From Zygnema cylindricum (Eukaryota; Streptophyta; Zygnematophyceae; Zygnematales; Zygnemataceae), in assembly GCA_037447655.1 (NCBI GenBank), contig JBBHKE010002498.1, positions 41,373 to 105,372 of the forward strand: a stretch of 64,000 bases of DNA, written 5' to 3'. Shown here piece by piece: positions 33,253 through 44,629 of this stretch (positions are counted from its first letter, which is position 1; every line of letters starts with the position of its first letter). The notes below the pieces were generated by a model, which worked only from the letters and a program-made list of their open reading frames with translations, did no database searches and was not told the origin of the DNA. The translations under genes and the position numbers were made by a program.

Positions 33253-34226
33253 TGGCCCTCAGAGTATGCAGATCCAAAAGAAGCTAATCTAGATAGTGCC
33301 GACTCCAAGTTAATATAAACCCAAGTGACTGACCCCTTGACAGTCAGAACCCCAATATAGATTCACCCCTGTGAAATAACACTTTCTGTGTGCTCAGTTC
33401 CACCACAGAATGCAAAGTTAGAATATGAGATTTGGACACATTCACCCATTTTGACTTTCCCTTAGAAATACAGCCACCCTGGCAGACAAAAACTCTGACC
33501 GACTACACCCCTGTGTAGCCTAGACTCCCCTGAGTCCGCAGCAAAAAGAATCACTGAAAATGGTCAAGTAAATTGATAGTTATGGCTGGCCAAAGTTTGC
33601 CATTTATACAGGGTGCTCTCTGGGAGAGGCAGCTGCCTACCCAAAATTTTCTAAGTCCTATACCCTCTCTAAAACTCTATCTACTGAAGTACGGCACCAA
33701 TCAAATTACTGTGTCGTACAGAAAAGTACAGGTGCCGGTGTACTTTCTGTACGGCCATTGTACGACATGGCCAAAATGTCGACACGTGTCAAATCAGGAT
33801 TAGTTCCTGTAATCTCCGGAATTCCCGTAGTCCAATGTTATCACGCCACGTGTCACATGACGTGACAAAGACCGTAAAACGCCAAAAATGCCTTTTCCGT
33901 GATCGCGGCGCCTATCGTGGCCGTCCGATCAAGACCGGCTATAATCGTAGCCGCTGAAATTCGACGCGCGGTATTTGTTTCGCTATCGAAACAAATGCGC
34001 GGTATTTGTTTCGCTGTCGAAACAAATGCGCGGTATTTGTTTCGCTTTCGAAACAAATGCGCGGTATCCGTTCTGCCCCCATTCCGTACTTCGTACTAAA
34101 TTAAACTGTATCTATGTACTAAGTATCTATTAGCCGTTAAACGGATTAATCTACATATAACGATTTATATATTTGTCAAACCCTATATATCGTAATATCT
34201 GTTCTAGACATAACGGCTAGAGCTAA
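33233..34226 (-). mobile_element. copy E, 5' LTR, lacking its first ~250 bp
   Basis: Matches the 3' LTR from its end up to GAGCTAA, where the sequence jumps into + strand copia gag (copy B). The missing part includes the TG start and tRNA-like module. The junction has a 2-base overlap (AA). Confidence 0.9.
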
Positions 34227-37200
34227 TGTGCTTTCGGTGGATTGAAAGGTGAAGCAGGCTGGATTGTAGATTCAGGAGCATCCATGCACATGTGTAAAGA
34301 TAAACACCTGTTCACTAAGATACGAAAGATTCCCACCGTAGAGATAGAGTATGGGGATGGGAGGATAGTCACTACTACTCTTGTAGGATCGGTAGATCTC
34401 AAAGTGTTAGTAGAAGGAAAGACATCTATAGTTACATTCTCCAATGTGTTGTTTATTCCCGGAGCTGAACAAAAACCTCATCTCTACGTCTGTTTTAGAT
34501 GAAAAGGGTTTTGATACTAGCACTAGGAAAGGATTCTTTACTGCTAGCTTTGAGGAGGAAGTTTATTTCACTGCTGAAAAAGGTAGCCAAGGGATGTTTA
34601 GGTTGATTTTAAGCAATGAAAAGAAGAAACTTTATTATGCTGGTGTTCATGATATAATGTTGTGGCATAAGAGGCTTGGGCATGTGAATCTAGATAAGTT
34701 AAGAGAGATGAAAAAGATGGGAGTAGTAGAAAGGATTCGGTTCGGTGAAAGGTGAGATTCTAAGTGATTGTAGTGGATGTGCTCAAGGTAAAGCACACAT
34801 GTTACCTTTCCCAAAAATTGCCACCTATAAGGGAGAAAAGATTCTAGATTTAGTACATACAAATATTTGGGGGCCGGCCAGAGTTCCATCACCCGGGGGG
34901 AAGAGATTTATGATGACTATCACCGATGATTGGTCTCGGTATTCCAGGGTGTATTTTTTGAAAATTAAGTCAGAGGCTCATAAATGTTTTAAACATTATA
35001 AAGCATTGAGTGAAAATTTCCATGAAACCTCAATCAAGAGAGTAAGGAGTGACAATGGTGGAGAGTATACCTCTAACCAGTTTGAAGATTTTTTGAGAGA
35101 AGATGGAGTGCAACACCAAAAGACAGTTAATGAAAATCCAGAGCAGAATGGTGTAGCTGAAAGATTAAATAGAAAACTTAGTGATAGTGCTAGGAGTATG
35201 CTATCAGATAAAAAGATAGGAAAGAAGTTTTGGGCCGAAGCAATAAACTGTGCAAATTATCTCAAGAATAGAAATCTTACTTCAACATTAAAAGGCCAAA
35301 CACCCTATGAGAGATGGACATGCCGAAAACCAGATCTTTCACACTTAAAGGTTTTCGGTAGTCAAGTGATCAGTTTAGACACAGATGGGTCAAACTGGAA
35401 GTTAGACCCAAAAGGAAAACCAGGATATCTACTAGGATATGATGAAGATGTAAAAGTATATAGAGTCTACAATCTCAAAAGAGAGGATATTATCCTAGTG
35501 AAGCATCTAGTGGTTATGGATGAAGGAAAATCTATAGATCCCTTTAAGCATACAAAGACAGTCAAAATCAGATTTGAGTCAAAAAATTCAGATAACTTTG
35601 AGCTTCCTAACTATCCAAGATTTCAAGAAGATGATGATTTTGTAGGTACGGATCAGATCAAGAATGACCCAAATGTGGAACCGTTAGTATAACTCCAACC
35701 GAAACGGAACACGTGGTGTGAATCGAATCGGAATAAAGGGATAAAGGAGAAGTAGAAACTGTTCGGAACAATCCAAGAAAGCCATCTATTCCGGCAACCG
35801 AGTTTGAGGGAGGAAGAGAAAGCAGCAAAAGTCTGCAAGAGAGACAAGTTAACAATAAGGTAACCAAACTGTCTCACCCCGATGAACCTCAAACTTAAAA
35901 TGAGGCAATGACTTGTCCTGAAAGAAACCGGTGGAAGACAACCATTAATGAGGAACTGGCCTCAATTATGGCGGCCGATACATGGGAATTGGTGGATTAT
36001 CCTCCTGACAGGAAGCCAATTCGGTGTAAGTGGGTATTTAAGCTCAAACTCAACCCGGATAACACCATTGAGCGCTACAAGGCTCGGTTAGTGGCGAAGG
36101 AATTTACCCAGAAAGAGGGAATTGACTACGAGGAGACTTTTGCCCCGGTCGTCAGATTTTCCTTCGGTTCGGATACTTCTCAGTATGGCGGCAGCAGAAG
36201 ATATGGAAGTGCATTAGATGGACATCAAGACGGCCTTCCTACATGGAGAGTTGGAAGAGGAATTTTTTATGCGACAGCCCGAAGGATTTGTGGAGCAAGG
36301 GGAGGAAAGCAAGGTATGCCGATTGATCAAATCTTTGTATGGGAAGAAACACGCGCCCCGACAATGGAACAAGAAGCTTGATGAGTTTCTTACAGGTTTG
36401 GGATATATTCGGATCAGCTCAGATCACTCAATTTATTTGTTTGAAGATGAGGAAGTAATGATTTTTTTTGCAATTTATATCGATGATTTGCTTGTTTTAA
36501 GTAAATCTATGGATAAAATAAATAAGTTGAAAATGATTTTAAAAAAAGATTTGAGATGAAAGATATAGGAGAAGCAAGGTATGTTTTGGGAATTCAGGTA
36601 GAGAGAGACAGAGATAGAAAGATAATAAGATTAACTCAAAAATAGGCCATTGGAAACATGTTAGAGAAATTCCAAATGGACAAGGCTAATAGTTGTACCA
36701 CTCCTATGGAATTAAAGAAGGGAAGTGAGGGGAATGAGGAAGAGGGAGTTATAATCTTAGATGATGAGGTAGGCCCGAAAGAGAAAAGATTTATGTAGAC
36801 CATCCCTTATAGACAAGTAGTGGGCAGCCGAATATATTTCATAAATTGTACCCATCCGGACATAACCGCAGCTGTAGGAGTACTAAGTAGGAGTCTGAAT
36901 GCTCCCACTAACAAAGATTGGGAGGCAGCTAGGAGAGTCCTTAGATATCTCATAGTGACTAGGGACCTATGGTTGCATTTGGGTGGAAACAATACTGACA
37001 TCACCACTTGGAGTGATGCCAGCAATGGGGATGCTCCAATGAGGAGATGCACATCTGGATATGTATTGTATGTGGGTGATGGGGCTTGCTGCTAGAGTAG
37101 CAAGGAGCAAAAGGTAAGTGCTCAGTCCACCATGAAGGCTGAGTACATGGCTTCTTCCTCTGCTGTAAAAGAATTAATGTGGGTCAAGTCTTTGCTTGGT

Positions 37201-37483
37201 GAGCTTGGTCATCTTAAGAGTGGTGTCCAAAAAGTGTTTTGTGATAATCAAGCTGCCATTGCCATTTTTGCCAATCTTAAACAACACTTTAAAGTCAAAC
37301 ACATGGACATTAGACTTAGCTTTGTTAGGGAGAAAGTAGAAAACAAGATAATCAGTTTGGAGTATAAACCAGATACTGAAATTGTAGCATATATATTGAC
37401 CAAACCTGTTCCTTCCCCTAAACTAATTTTCTGCTGAGAGGAGTGTGATCTTAAAATAAAGAGTGACTAGAAAATAAAATGAA
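34227..37483 (+). pseudogene. copy B, protease-integrase-RT-RNase H region
   Basis: Protease motif VDSGASMHMC; integrase zinc region LWHKRLGHVN ... CSGCAQGKAH; integrase core with VHTNIWGP (first catalytic Asp replaced by Asn near 34862), RSDNGGEY and PEQNGVAERL; RT from KWVFKLKLNPDNTIERYKAR through the intact catalytic FAIYIDDLLVLSK (~36475); RNase H with TTWSDASNGD and VFCDNQAAI. Frameshifts (near 34470, 34750, 36160, 36555) and stops (near 36643, 36796 and 37094) break it. The first ~250 bp repeat, at ~90% identity, sequence already present at the end of copy A, so A and B are different copies. Confidence 0.9.
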
Positions 37484-37629
37484 TGTAGAAATTAAAGGCT
37501 ATTTTTGTATTTTCTAGGTTTTGTAAAATGCAGAATAGAAGCAGAGGCAGTCTGCCTTTAACTCCTCTCTCAACCTCCCACACTTGTCGCAGTCACTGAA
37601 AGTTGGAGAGGGAGATAGAGTCATGGCCT
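37484..37629 (+). mobile_element. copy B, 3' LTR, truncated
   Basis: Starts TGTAGAAATTAAAGGC after a degenerate purine tract (TAGAAAATAAAATGAA). Broken after GAGTCATGGCC where another LTR starts. Confidence 0.85.
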
Positions 37630-37921
37630 TGTTGAAATTAATAGATTTCTAGAGTATTTTCTAAGTTTAAATATGTTAGTATAAAAGAAAAGAAAAGGAC
37701 GCGCAGCCTGCCTCCACCTCCTCTCTCTAGCCCTCATACTTGTTGTAGTCACTGAAAGATAGAAAGGGTGGTTGATCCATGGCTGCCCTAGTTAAACAGG
37801 CAGTTATTTTTAGTAGGTTATTAAAAACATACCTGACGAACCCGGGATTTGATCCCGGTACTTGCGGTTCGTCAAGTTGGCCGATAGCGGTCAGCTCTAT
37901 CCTATTAGACTAGGACCAATG
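37630..37921 (+). mobile_element. LTR fragment (first ~290 bp) of a third subfamily
   Basis: Begins TGTTGAAATTAATAG and contains the tRNA-like hairpin TGACGAAC..GTTCGTCA with CCGGGATTTGATCCCGG inside it. It is cut where copy C's LTR begins. Confidence 0.75.
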
Positions 37922-38974
37922 TGTAGAAATTAATGGTCCATTTAAAGTATTTTCTAGGTCTAAATAGAAATATAGAAAGAAGCCGAGGCAAACTACCTCT
38001 AACTTCTCTCTCCAACTCTCAAACTTGTCGCAGTCACTGAGAAATTGGAGAGGGAGCTAGAGCCATCGCTACCTAGGCTATCCATAGTTTACGGGAAATA
38101 TATATTAGTTAGGGTTTTTTTACTTAAAGGTATGTGCCAGCCACAGGATTTGATCCTGGTACCTACCGAACGGCAGACAGCTGGTAACTAGTAGCCTTAG
38201 CCGTTAAGTCTTTAACTAGTGTTACGTAGTATATGGTTTGATATTTAGTTAAACATTATCAGGTAGGATAATTCATTTAACTAAAACTGTTTACGGGATA
38301 CATAGATCCAGTAATGTAAAAGTACGGATTACGGAACGGATATGAAACCAATACCGCGCATTTATTTCTGTAATGAAGAGAATACCGCGCATGTATTTAT
38401 TACGGCTAAGATTAAATGTGAATTTAATCGGACGACCGGAATTAACGCCGAGATCGCGGAAGAGGATTTTGGCGGTTTTTGGTCATCGCCACATCGGATG
38501 ACACGTGGCGGAATGACATTGGATTGCTGTATCTGCGAGGATTAAGGGAGCGAATCCGGACATACCACGTGTCGACATTTAGGTCATGTTGTACAGTGTC
38601 CGTACAAAAAGTACACCGGCATCTGTACTTTTGTGTACGAAACTTTAATTTGATTGGCTCCGTACATCAATAGATAGAGTCTGTGAGAGAGATATGACTT
38701 AGAAAAATTAGGAGATAGGACCCTCTCTCCCAGAGAGCTTTTGTACAGAAGGTCAACTTTGACCCTTTATAACTAACTGCTCAGGGGAGCAAATTTAGAG
38801 ATTCTTTTTGCTATCGACTCAAGGGAGTCTTGCCATTACAGAGGTGAAGGTTGTTAGAGTTATTGTCTGCCAGGGTGGCAGTTGTTTTTGCTGAAACACA
38901 AAGGGGTCACGGTTATCCCAGAGGCTTCTTAGAAGCTGTCCACTCTGAGGACTTATGGAGGTCTCAGAGTTTCA
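37922..38974 (+). mobile_element. copy C, 5' LTR (1053 bp)
   Basis: TGTAGAAATTAATGG to CTCAGAGTTTCA. The first ~350 bp match the 3' LTR at 43327 closely. The tRNA-like module is at 38147-38220 and the leader hairpins at 38815-38885. Confidence 0.9.
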
Positions 38975-41900
38975 GGTTATGGGCCCACCCTCTAGGGTAC
39001 CAATATTTAATAGAACTGGCTTCATATACTGGGAAAGTATTATGAAAGGAGCTCTATGCGAAAAAAGGTTTTGAGGGATAGTGAGTGGACGATTGGGGCG
39101 TCCATCAAGTCTTGGAATCCCTCCAGGGTTTGGAGGAAACAGATTCACCAAGAAAGAGGATCCACCTTCAACAGAGGAAACAAAGGAAAGAGAGGTGGTG
39201 GACAAAGGAAAAGAGAAGGAGGCGACCACACCAATAGCAACTGGTTCGGCATTCATGTCACCTATTCCGAGGAACGAGGAGAATGATTATGAAACCTGGG
39301 ACTTCAACAATATGGCGGCAAAGCACTTCATCCTACGCCATCTCACTCAAGGACTTGCATGTCCTCATTTGCAGGTAGAAAGGGCATCCGATCTTTGGAT
39401 GGCTCTCATAGAGATGTACCGAAGTGGTACGATTTAGCAACAACAGTTGGCTGATCAGAAAGTTAAGGAGTATGTATACAAAGGGGGGAAGATGTTGGAT
39501 TTTTGCAATGAGCTTGCAACACTCTTCATGGAGCTAGAGAGTGTGCGAAAAGATTTTAGTGAAAAAGAAAATGTTAACTGTTTACTGATGAAGTTACCCG
39601 ATGAGTTTGAGAACATAGTCAACCGTGTGCAGGACTTGTCGGACTCAAGGTGGATATGGAACTAAGTGGTAGGGATGATTCTTGTTCGGGAGAATACGAT
39701 TGAGATCCGAAGGGGAGGTAAGAGTGGCCAAGCCTTGGCAACTGCGATCGATTGGTGGAACAAGGATTCCCGGAAACCGGTGGGAAACTATGGGGGGAGG
39801 GAAAAGAAAAATCAGACGGACGAGTTTGGACCAAGGGCTCCCAAAGGTTTATGTCATTTTTGTAAGAAACCTGGGCACTATATGGCAGAGTGCACTAAGC
39901 TAACCGAGCTTCGGTTAAAGAAGTGGCAGACCGGTGGTACCCCGAAAGGAAAGAAAAAGGCCCTTCTGACACAAGTACATGAGGCGGAATCCGAGGACGA
40001 GGACGATGAGCTCTTTTTCGATGAGGAGTTAGAGGCGAAAAACCAGGTCGAAATTCCACGAAGGCAGAAATGTGCTTACGGTGGATTAAAAGGTGAAGCA
40101 CGCAGGATTGTAGATTCAGGTGCCTCCATGCACATGTGTAAGGATAGGCACCTGTTCACTAAGATAACAAAGATTCCCACCGTAGAGATAGAGTACGGGG
40201 ATGGGAGGATAGTCACCATTACTCTTGTAGGATCAGTAGATTTGAAAGTGTTAGTAGAAGGAAAGACATCCATAGTAACATTCTTCGATGTATTGTTTAT
40301 GCCGGAGCTGAACAAAAACCTCATCCCTACATCTGTATTAGATGATAAGGGTTTTTTTACTAGCACTAGGGAAGGAGTCTTTACTACTAGTTTTGAAGAG
40401 GATGTCTATTTCATTGCTAAGAAAGGTAGCCATGGGATGTTTAGGCTGGTTTTAAGTAATGAAACGAAGAAACTTTATTATGCTGGTGTTCATGATATTA
40501 TGATGTGGCATAACAAGCTTGGGCATGTGAATCTAGACAAGTTAAGAGAGATGAAAAAGATGGGAGTGGTGGAAGGGATTAAGTTCAGTGAGAGTGATAA
40601 TATAAGTGATTGTAGTGGATGTGCTCAAGGTAAAACACACAGATTACCCTTTCCTAAAACAGCCACCTATAAGGGAGAAAAAATTCTAGATCTAGTACAC
40701 ACAGATATTTGGGGACCGGCTAAAGAGCCATCACAAGGGGGGAAAATATTTATGATGACTATCACTGATGATTAGTCTCGGTTTTCCCTGGTGTATTTTT
40801 TGAAAAACAAGTTAGAAGCTCAGGATTGTTTTAGACAATAAAAAGCATGGAGTGAAAAACTCCATGAAACTCGAATCAAGAGAGTAAGGAGTGACAATGG
40901 TTGGGAATATACTTCTAACCAGTTTAAAGATTTTCTGAGGGAAGTTGAAGTCCAACACCAAAAGGCAGTTCCAAAAAACTCGGAACAAAATGGGGTAGCT
41001 GAAAGGTTAAATAGAACACTAAGTGATAGTGCTAGAAGTATGTTGTCAGATAAAAGTATAGGAAAAAGGTTTTGGACAGAAGCAATGAACTGTGCTAATT
41101 ACCTCAAAAATAGTGTTTTTACATCAACTATAAAAGATCAAACACCTTATGAGAGATGGACAGGTCGGAAACCAGACATATCTCACTTAAAGGTTTTCGG
41201 CAGTCAAGTATTCAGTCTAGATACAGATCGGTCCAATGGGAAGCTAGATCCTTAAGGAAAACAGGGATACTTATTACGATATGATGAGGATGTTAAAGGA
41301 TATAGAGTTTACGATCTAAAAAGGGAAGATATAATCTTAGTAAAGCATCTAGTAGTTATGGATGAAGGAAAGTCTGTGGATCCCTTCAAGTATATAAAGT
41401 CAATAAAAATCAAATTTGAGTCAAAAAATTCCGATGACTTTGAGCTTCCTAACTATCCAGGTTTTAGAGAAGATGACATTCATACAGGTACAAATCAGAC
41501 TGAAAAGGACTCGGCTGTGGAAACTCCAGTGACAACTCTACCCGAAGCGGAAGACGTGGTGGAAATTGATTTGGAATCAAGGGATAGGGGAGAAGCCGAG
41601 TTTGTACGAAAGAATCCACGAGAACCATCTATTCCGGCCTCAGATTTTGAGGGTGGATGGAGAAGTAGCAAAAGACTATAAGAAAAACTGGTTATTAACA
41701 AGGTAACTAAACTATCTCATCAAGATAAACCTCAAACTTATGGAGAGGCGATGACTTGTCCAGAAAGAAACCGGTGGAAGACAACCATCAATGAGGAGAT
41801 AGCCTCAATTATGGCAGTTGATACTTGGGAGCTGGTGGATTGTCCACCTAACCGGAAACCAATCGGTTGTAAGTGGGTTTTGAAATTTAAACTGAACCCA

Positions 41901-43210
41901 AATAACACAATCGAGCGCTACAAGCCCCGATTAGTGGCAAAGGGATTTACACAAAAGGAGGGAATTGACTACGAGGAAACCTTTGCCCCGGTGGTTAGAT
42001 TTCCCTCCGTCCGCATACTTCTCAACCTGGCAGCAGCGGAAGACATGGAAGTGCACCAGATGGACATGAAGACAGCCTTTTTGCATGGAGAATTGGAAGA
42101 GGAGATCTTCATGCGACAACCCGAAGGGTTTGTGGAGGAAAGAGAGGAGAGTAAGGTATGCCGGCTGATTAAATCTCTTTATGGTTTGAAACAGGCGCCT
42201 CGATAGTAGAATAAGAAGCATGATGAGTTTCTTATCGGTTTGGGATATATTCGGATCAACTCAGATCCCTCATTCTATGTTTTCGAAAATGTGGAAGGTT
42301 TTATATTTATTGCAATTTATGTTGTTGATTTGCTTGTTTTAAGTAAATCAATGGAAAAAATTAATAAACTGAAAACCGATCTTAAGGGGAGATTTGAAAT
42401 AAAGAACATCGGGGAAGCAAAATATATTTTGGGAATTCAAGTAGAGAGAGACCGAAAAAGAAAAATTATAAGATTGACTCAAAAGGAAGCAATAGGGATC
42501 ATGCTTGAAAAAATTCAAATGGATAAAGCTAATAGTTGTACAACTCCAATGGAGTTGAAGAAGGGAAGTGAGGGGAGTGAGGAAGAAGGAGTCATAGACT
42601 TACACAAGGAATTATCTCCTGAAGAACAGAAGTTCATGCAGACTATTCTTTACAGGCAAGTAGTGGGAAATCTAATCTATTTTATGAATTGTACCCGGCC
42701 GGATATAGCTGCAGCTGTAAGAGTGCTGAGTAGAAGTCTTTATTCTCCCACTAAGAGGGATTGGGAGGCAGCTAAGAGAGTCCTTAGATATTTGATAGGA
42801 ACTAGGGATCTATGGTTGCATTTGGGTGGGGAGAATACTGACATCACTACTTGGAGTGATGCCAGTTATGGTGATGCTCCAATGAGGAGATGCACTTATG
42901 GATATGTATTATATGTGGGTGATGGGGCTTGCTGTTCGAGTAGCAAACAGCAAAAAGTTATTGCTCACTCCACCATGGAGGCTGAGTATATGGCCTCTTG
43001 CTCTACTGTAAAAGAATTGATGTGGGTCAAGTCTTTGCTTGGTGAGCTAGGTCACCTTAAGAGTGGTGTGCAGAATTTTTTTTGTGATTATCAGGCAGCA
43101 ATCGCTATTTCTGCCAATCCTAAACATCATTTTAAAGCCAAACACATGGACAACGGACTCAGCTTTGTTAGAGAGAAAGTAGAAAACAAAATAATCAGTT
43201 TAGAGTACTG
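38957..43210 (+). pseudogene. copy C, near-complete copia gag-pol with inactivating mutations
   Basis: Order gag, protease, integrase, RT, RNase H (copia order). Gag from MEVSEFQVMGPPSRVPIFN; knuckle CHFCKKPGHYMAEC (~39855); acidic linker; protease VDSGASMHMCKD (~40107); integrase MWHNKLGHVN, CSGCAQGKTH, VHTDIWGP (catalytic Asp kept), SEQNGVAERLN; RT MTCPERNRWKTTINEE from 41751, TAFLHGELEEEIFMRQPEGF, then AIYVVDLLVLSK near 42318, where the catalytic YVDD has become YVVD; RNase H TTWSDASYGD, HSTMEAEYMAS, FFCDYQAAI. Stops or frameshifts lie near 39073, 39437, 39664, 40775, 40839, 41253, 41681 and 42204. Many single changes over an otherwise well-preserved protein indicate an old but full-length insertion. 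Confidence 0.92.
38975..38989 (+). promoter_or_regulatory. Primer-binding site of copy C
   Basis: GGTTATGGGCCCACC immediately after the LTR, in frame with gag (V-M-G-P-P). Confidence 0.8.
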
Positions 43211-43310
43211 ACGAGATAGTTAGATGGTAGGAGATATGATGACCAAACCTGTGCCTTTGCCTAAGCTAATTTTCTGCAAGGAGAAGTGTGGTATGAAATT
43301 AAAGATTGAC

Positions 43311-43326
43311 TAGAAAATAAAGGGAG
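43311..43326 (+). promoter_or_regulatory. Polypurine tract of copy C
   Basis: TAGAAAATAAAGGGAG directly before the 3' LTR start at 43327. Confidence 0.8.
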
Positions 43327-43679
43327 TGTAGAAATTAATGGTCCATTTAAAGTATTTTCTAGGTCTAAATAGAAATATAGAAAGAAGTCGAGGCAGTCTA
43401 CCTCTAACTTTTCTCTCCAACTCTCAAACTTGTCGCAGTCACTAAGAAATTGGAGAGGGAGCTAGAGCCATGGCTACCTAGGCTATCCAGAGGTTTACAT
43501 GAAATATATGTTAGTTAGGGGTTTTTTACTAAAAGGAATGTGCCGGCCACAGGATTTGATCCTGGTACTTACCGGACTGCAGACCGCTGGTAACCGGTAG
43601 CCTTAGATGTTAAGTCTTTAACTAGTGTTACGTAGTATATGGTTTGATATTTAGTAAAACATTATCAGGAAGGATAATT
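43327..43679 (+). mobile_element. copy C, 3' LTR, truncated
   Basis: TGTAGAAATTAATGG start matching its 5' LTR, including the tRNA-like module (43533-43620). It ends at AGGATAATT, where another LTR begins. Confidence 0.9.
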
Positions 43680-44629
43680 TGTTAAAATTTAAGTATTTTC
43701 TAGGTCTAGAGATTGTAAAATAAAAAGGCAAAAAATGGACACTGACAACCTACCTCTAACTATTCACTCAAGTCCCCACACTTGTCGCAGTCACTGAAGA
43801 CTTGAAGAGGAGTTAGATCTATGGCTGCCTAGGCTGTCCAAAGTGGACAGGAAGGCAATTCTTAATAGAGATATCTAAAAGGTGTGACGGACCCAGGATT
43901 TGATCCTGGTACCTACCGTCCGTCAAACTAGCCGTTCGCTTTAACCAACAAGTCTAAATACAGTGCTAAAGTACGATAGGTTTCACAAAAATTTATATTT
44001 GTACGTGTAGACTAGTTCGTCTAACGGGAATAGATACGTAATGCATAGATACAGTTTTGTATAGTACGGAGTACGATTTAATGTATTTTATGAAACGGAT
44101 ACATTCGCATTTGTTTCGAACGCGAAACAAATATCGCACGTATATTTTTAACGGCTACAATTGTATCCGGCTTGATCGGACAGCCACGATAATCGCCGCG
44201 ATCACTGATTATGTACTTTTGGCGTTTTTCAGTCACCGCCACGTCACGTGACACGTGGCGCGACAATGCTGGATTGCGCCGACTACGGAGATTGCGGTAA
44301 CAAATCCGGCTATGACACGTGTCGACATTTTGGCCATGTTGTACAATGGTCGTACAGAAAGTACACCGGCACCTGTACTTTTCTGTACGACACACTAATT
44401 TGATTGGTGCTGTACTTCAGTAGATAGAGTTTTAGAGAGGGAATAGGACTTAGAAAATTTTGGGTAAGTAGCTGCCTCTCCCAGAGAGCACCTTGTATAA
44501 ATGGCAAACTTTGGCCAGCCATAACTATTAATTTACTTGACCATTTTCAGTGATTCTTTTTGCTGCGGACTCACGGGAGTCCAGGCTACACAAGGGTGTA
44601 GTCGGTCAGAGTTTTTGTCTGACAGAAAA
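43680..44629 (+). mobile_element. LTR of the copy D/E type, 3'-truncated
   Basis: TGTTAAAATTTAAGTATTTTC start. tRNA-like hairpin TGACGGAC..GTCCGTCA at 43879-43925. TATA-like TGTATAAATGG at ~44493, hairpins GACTCACGGGAGTC and CTACACAAGGGTGTAG near 44568-44602. Family similarity stops after TTTTTGTCTGACA; the last ~330 bp of the LTR are absent. Confidence 0.85.
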
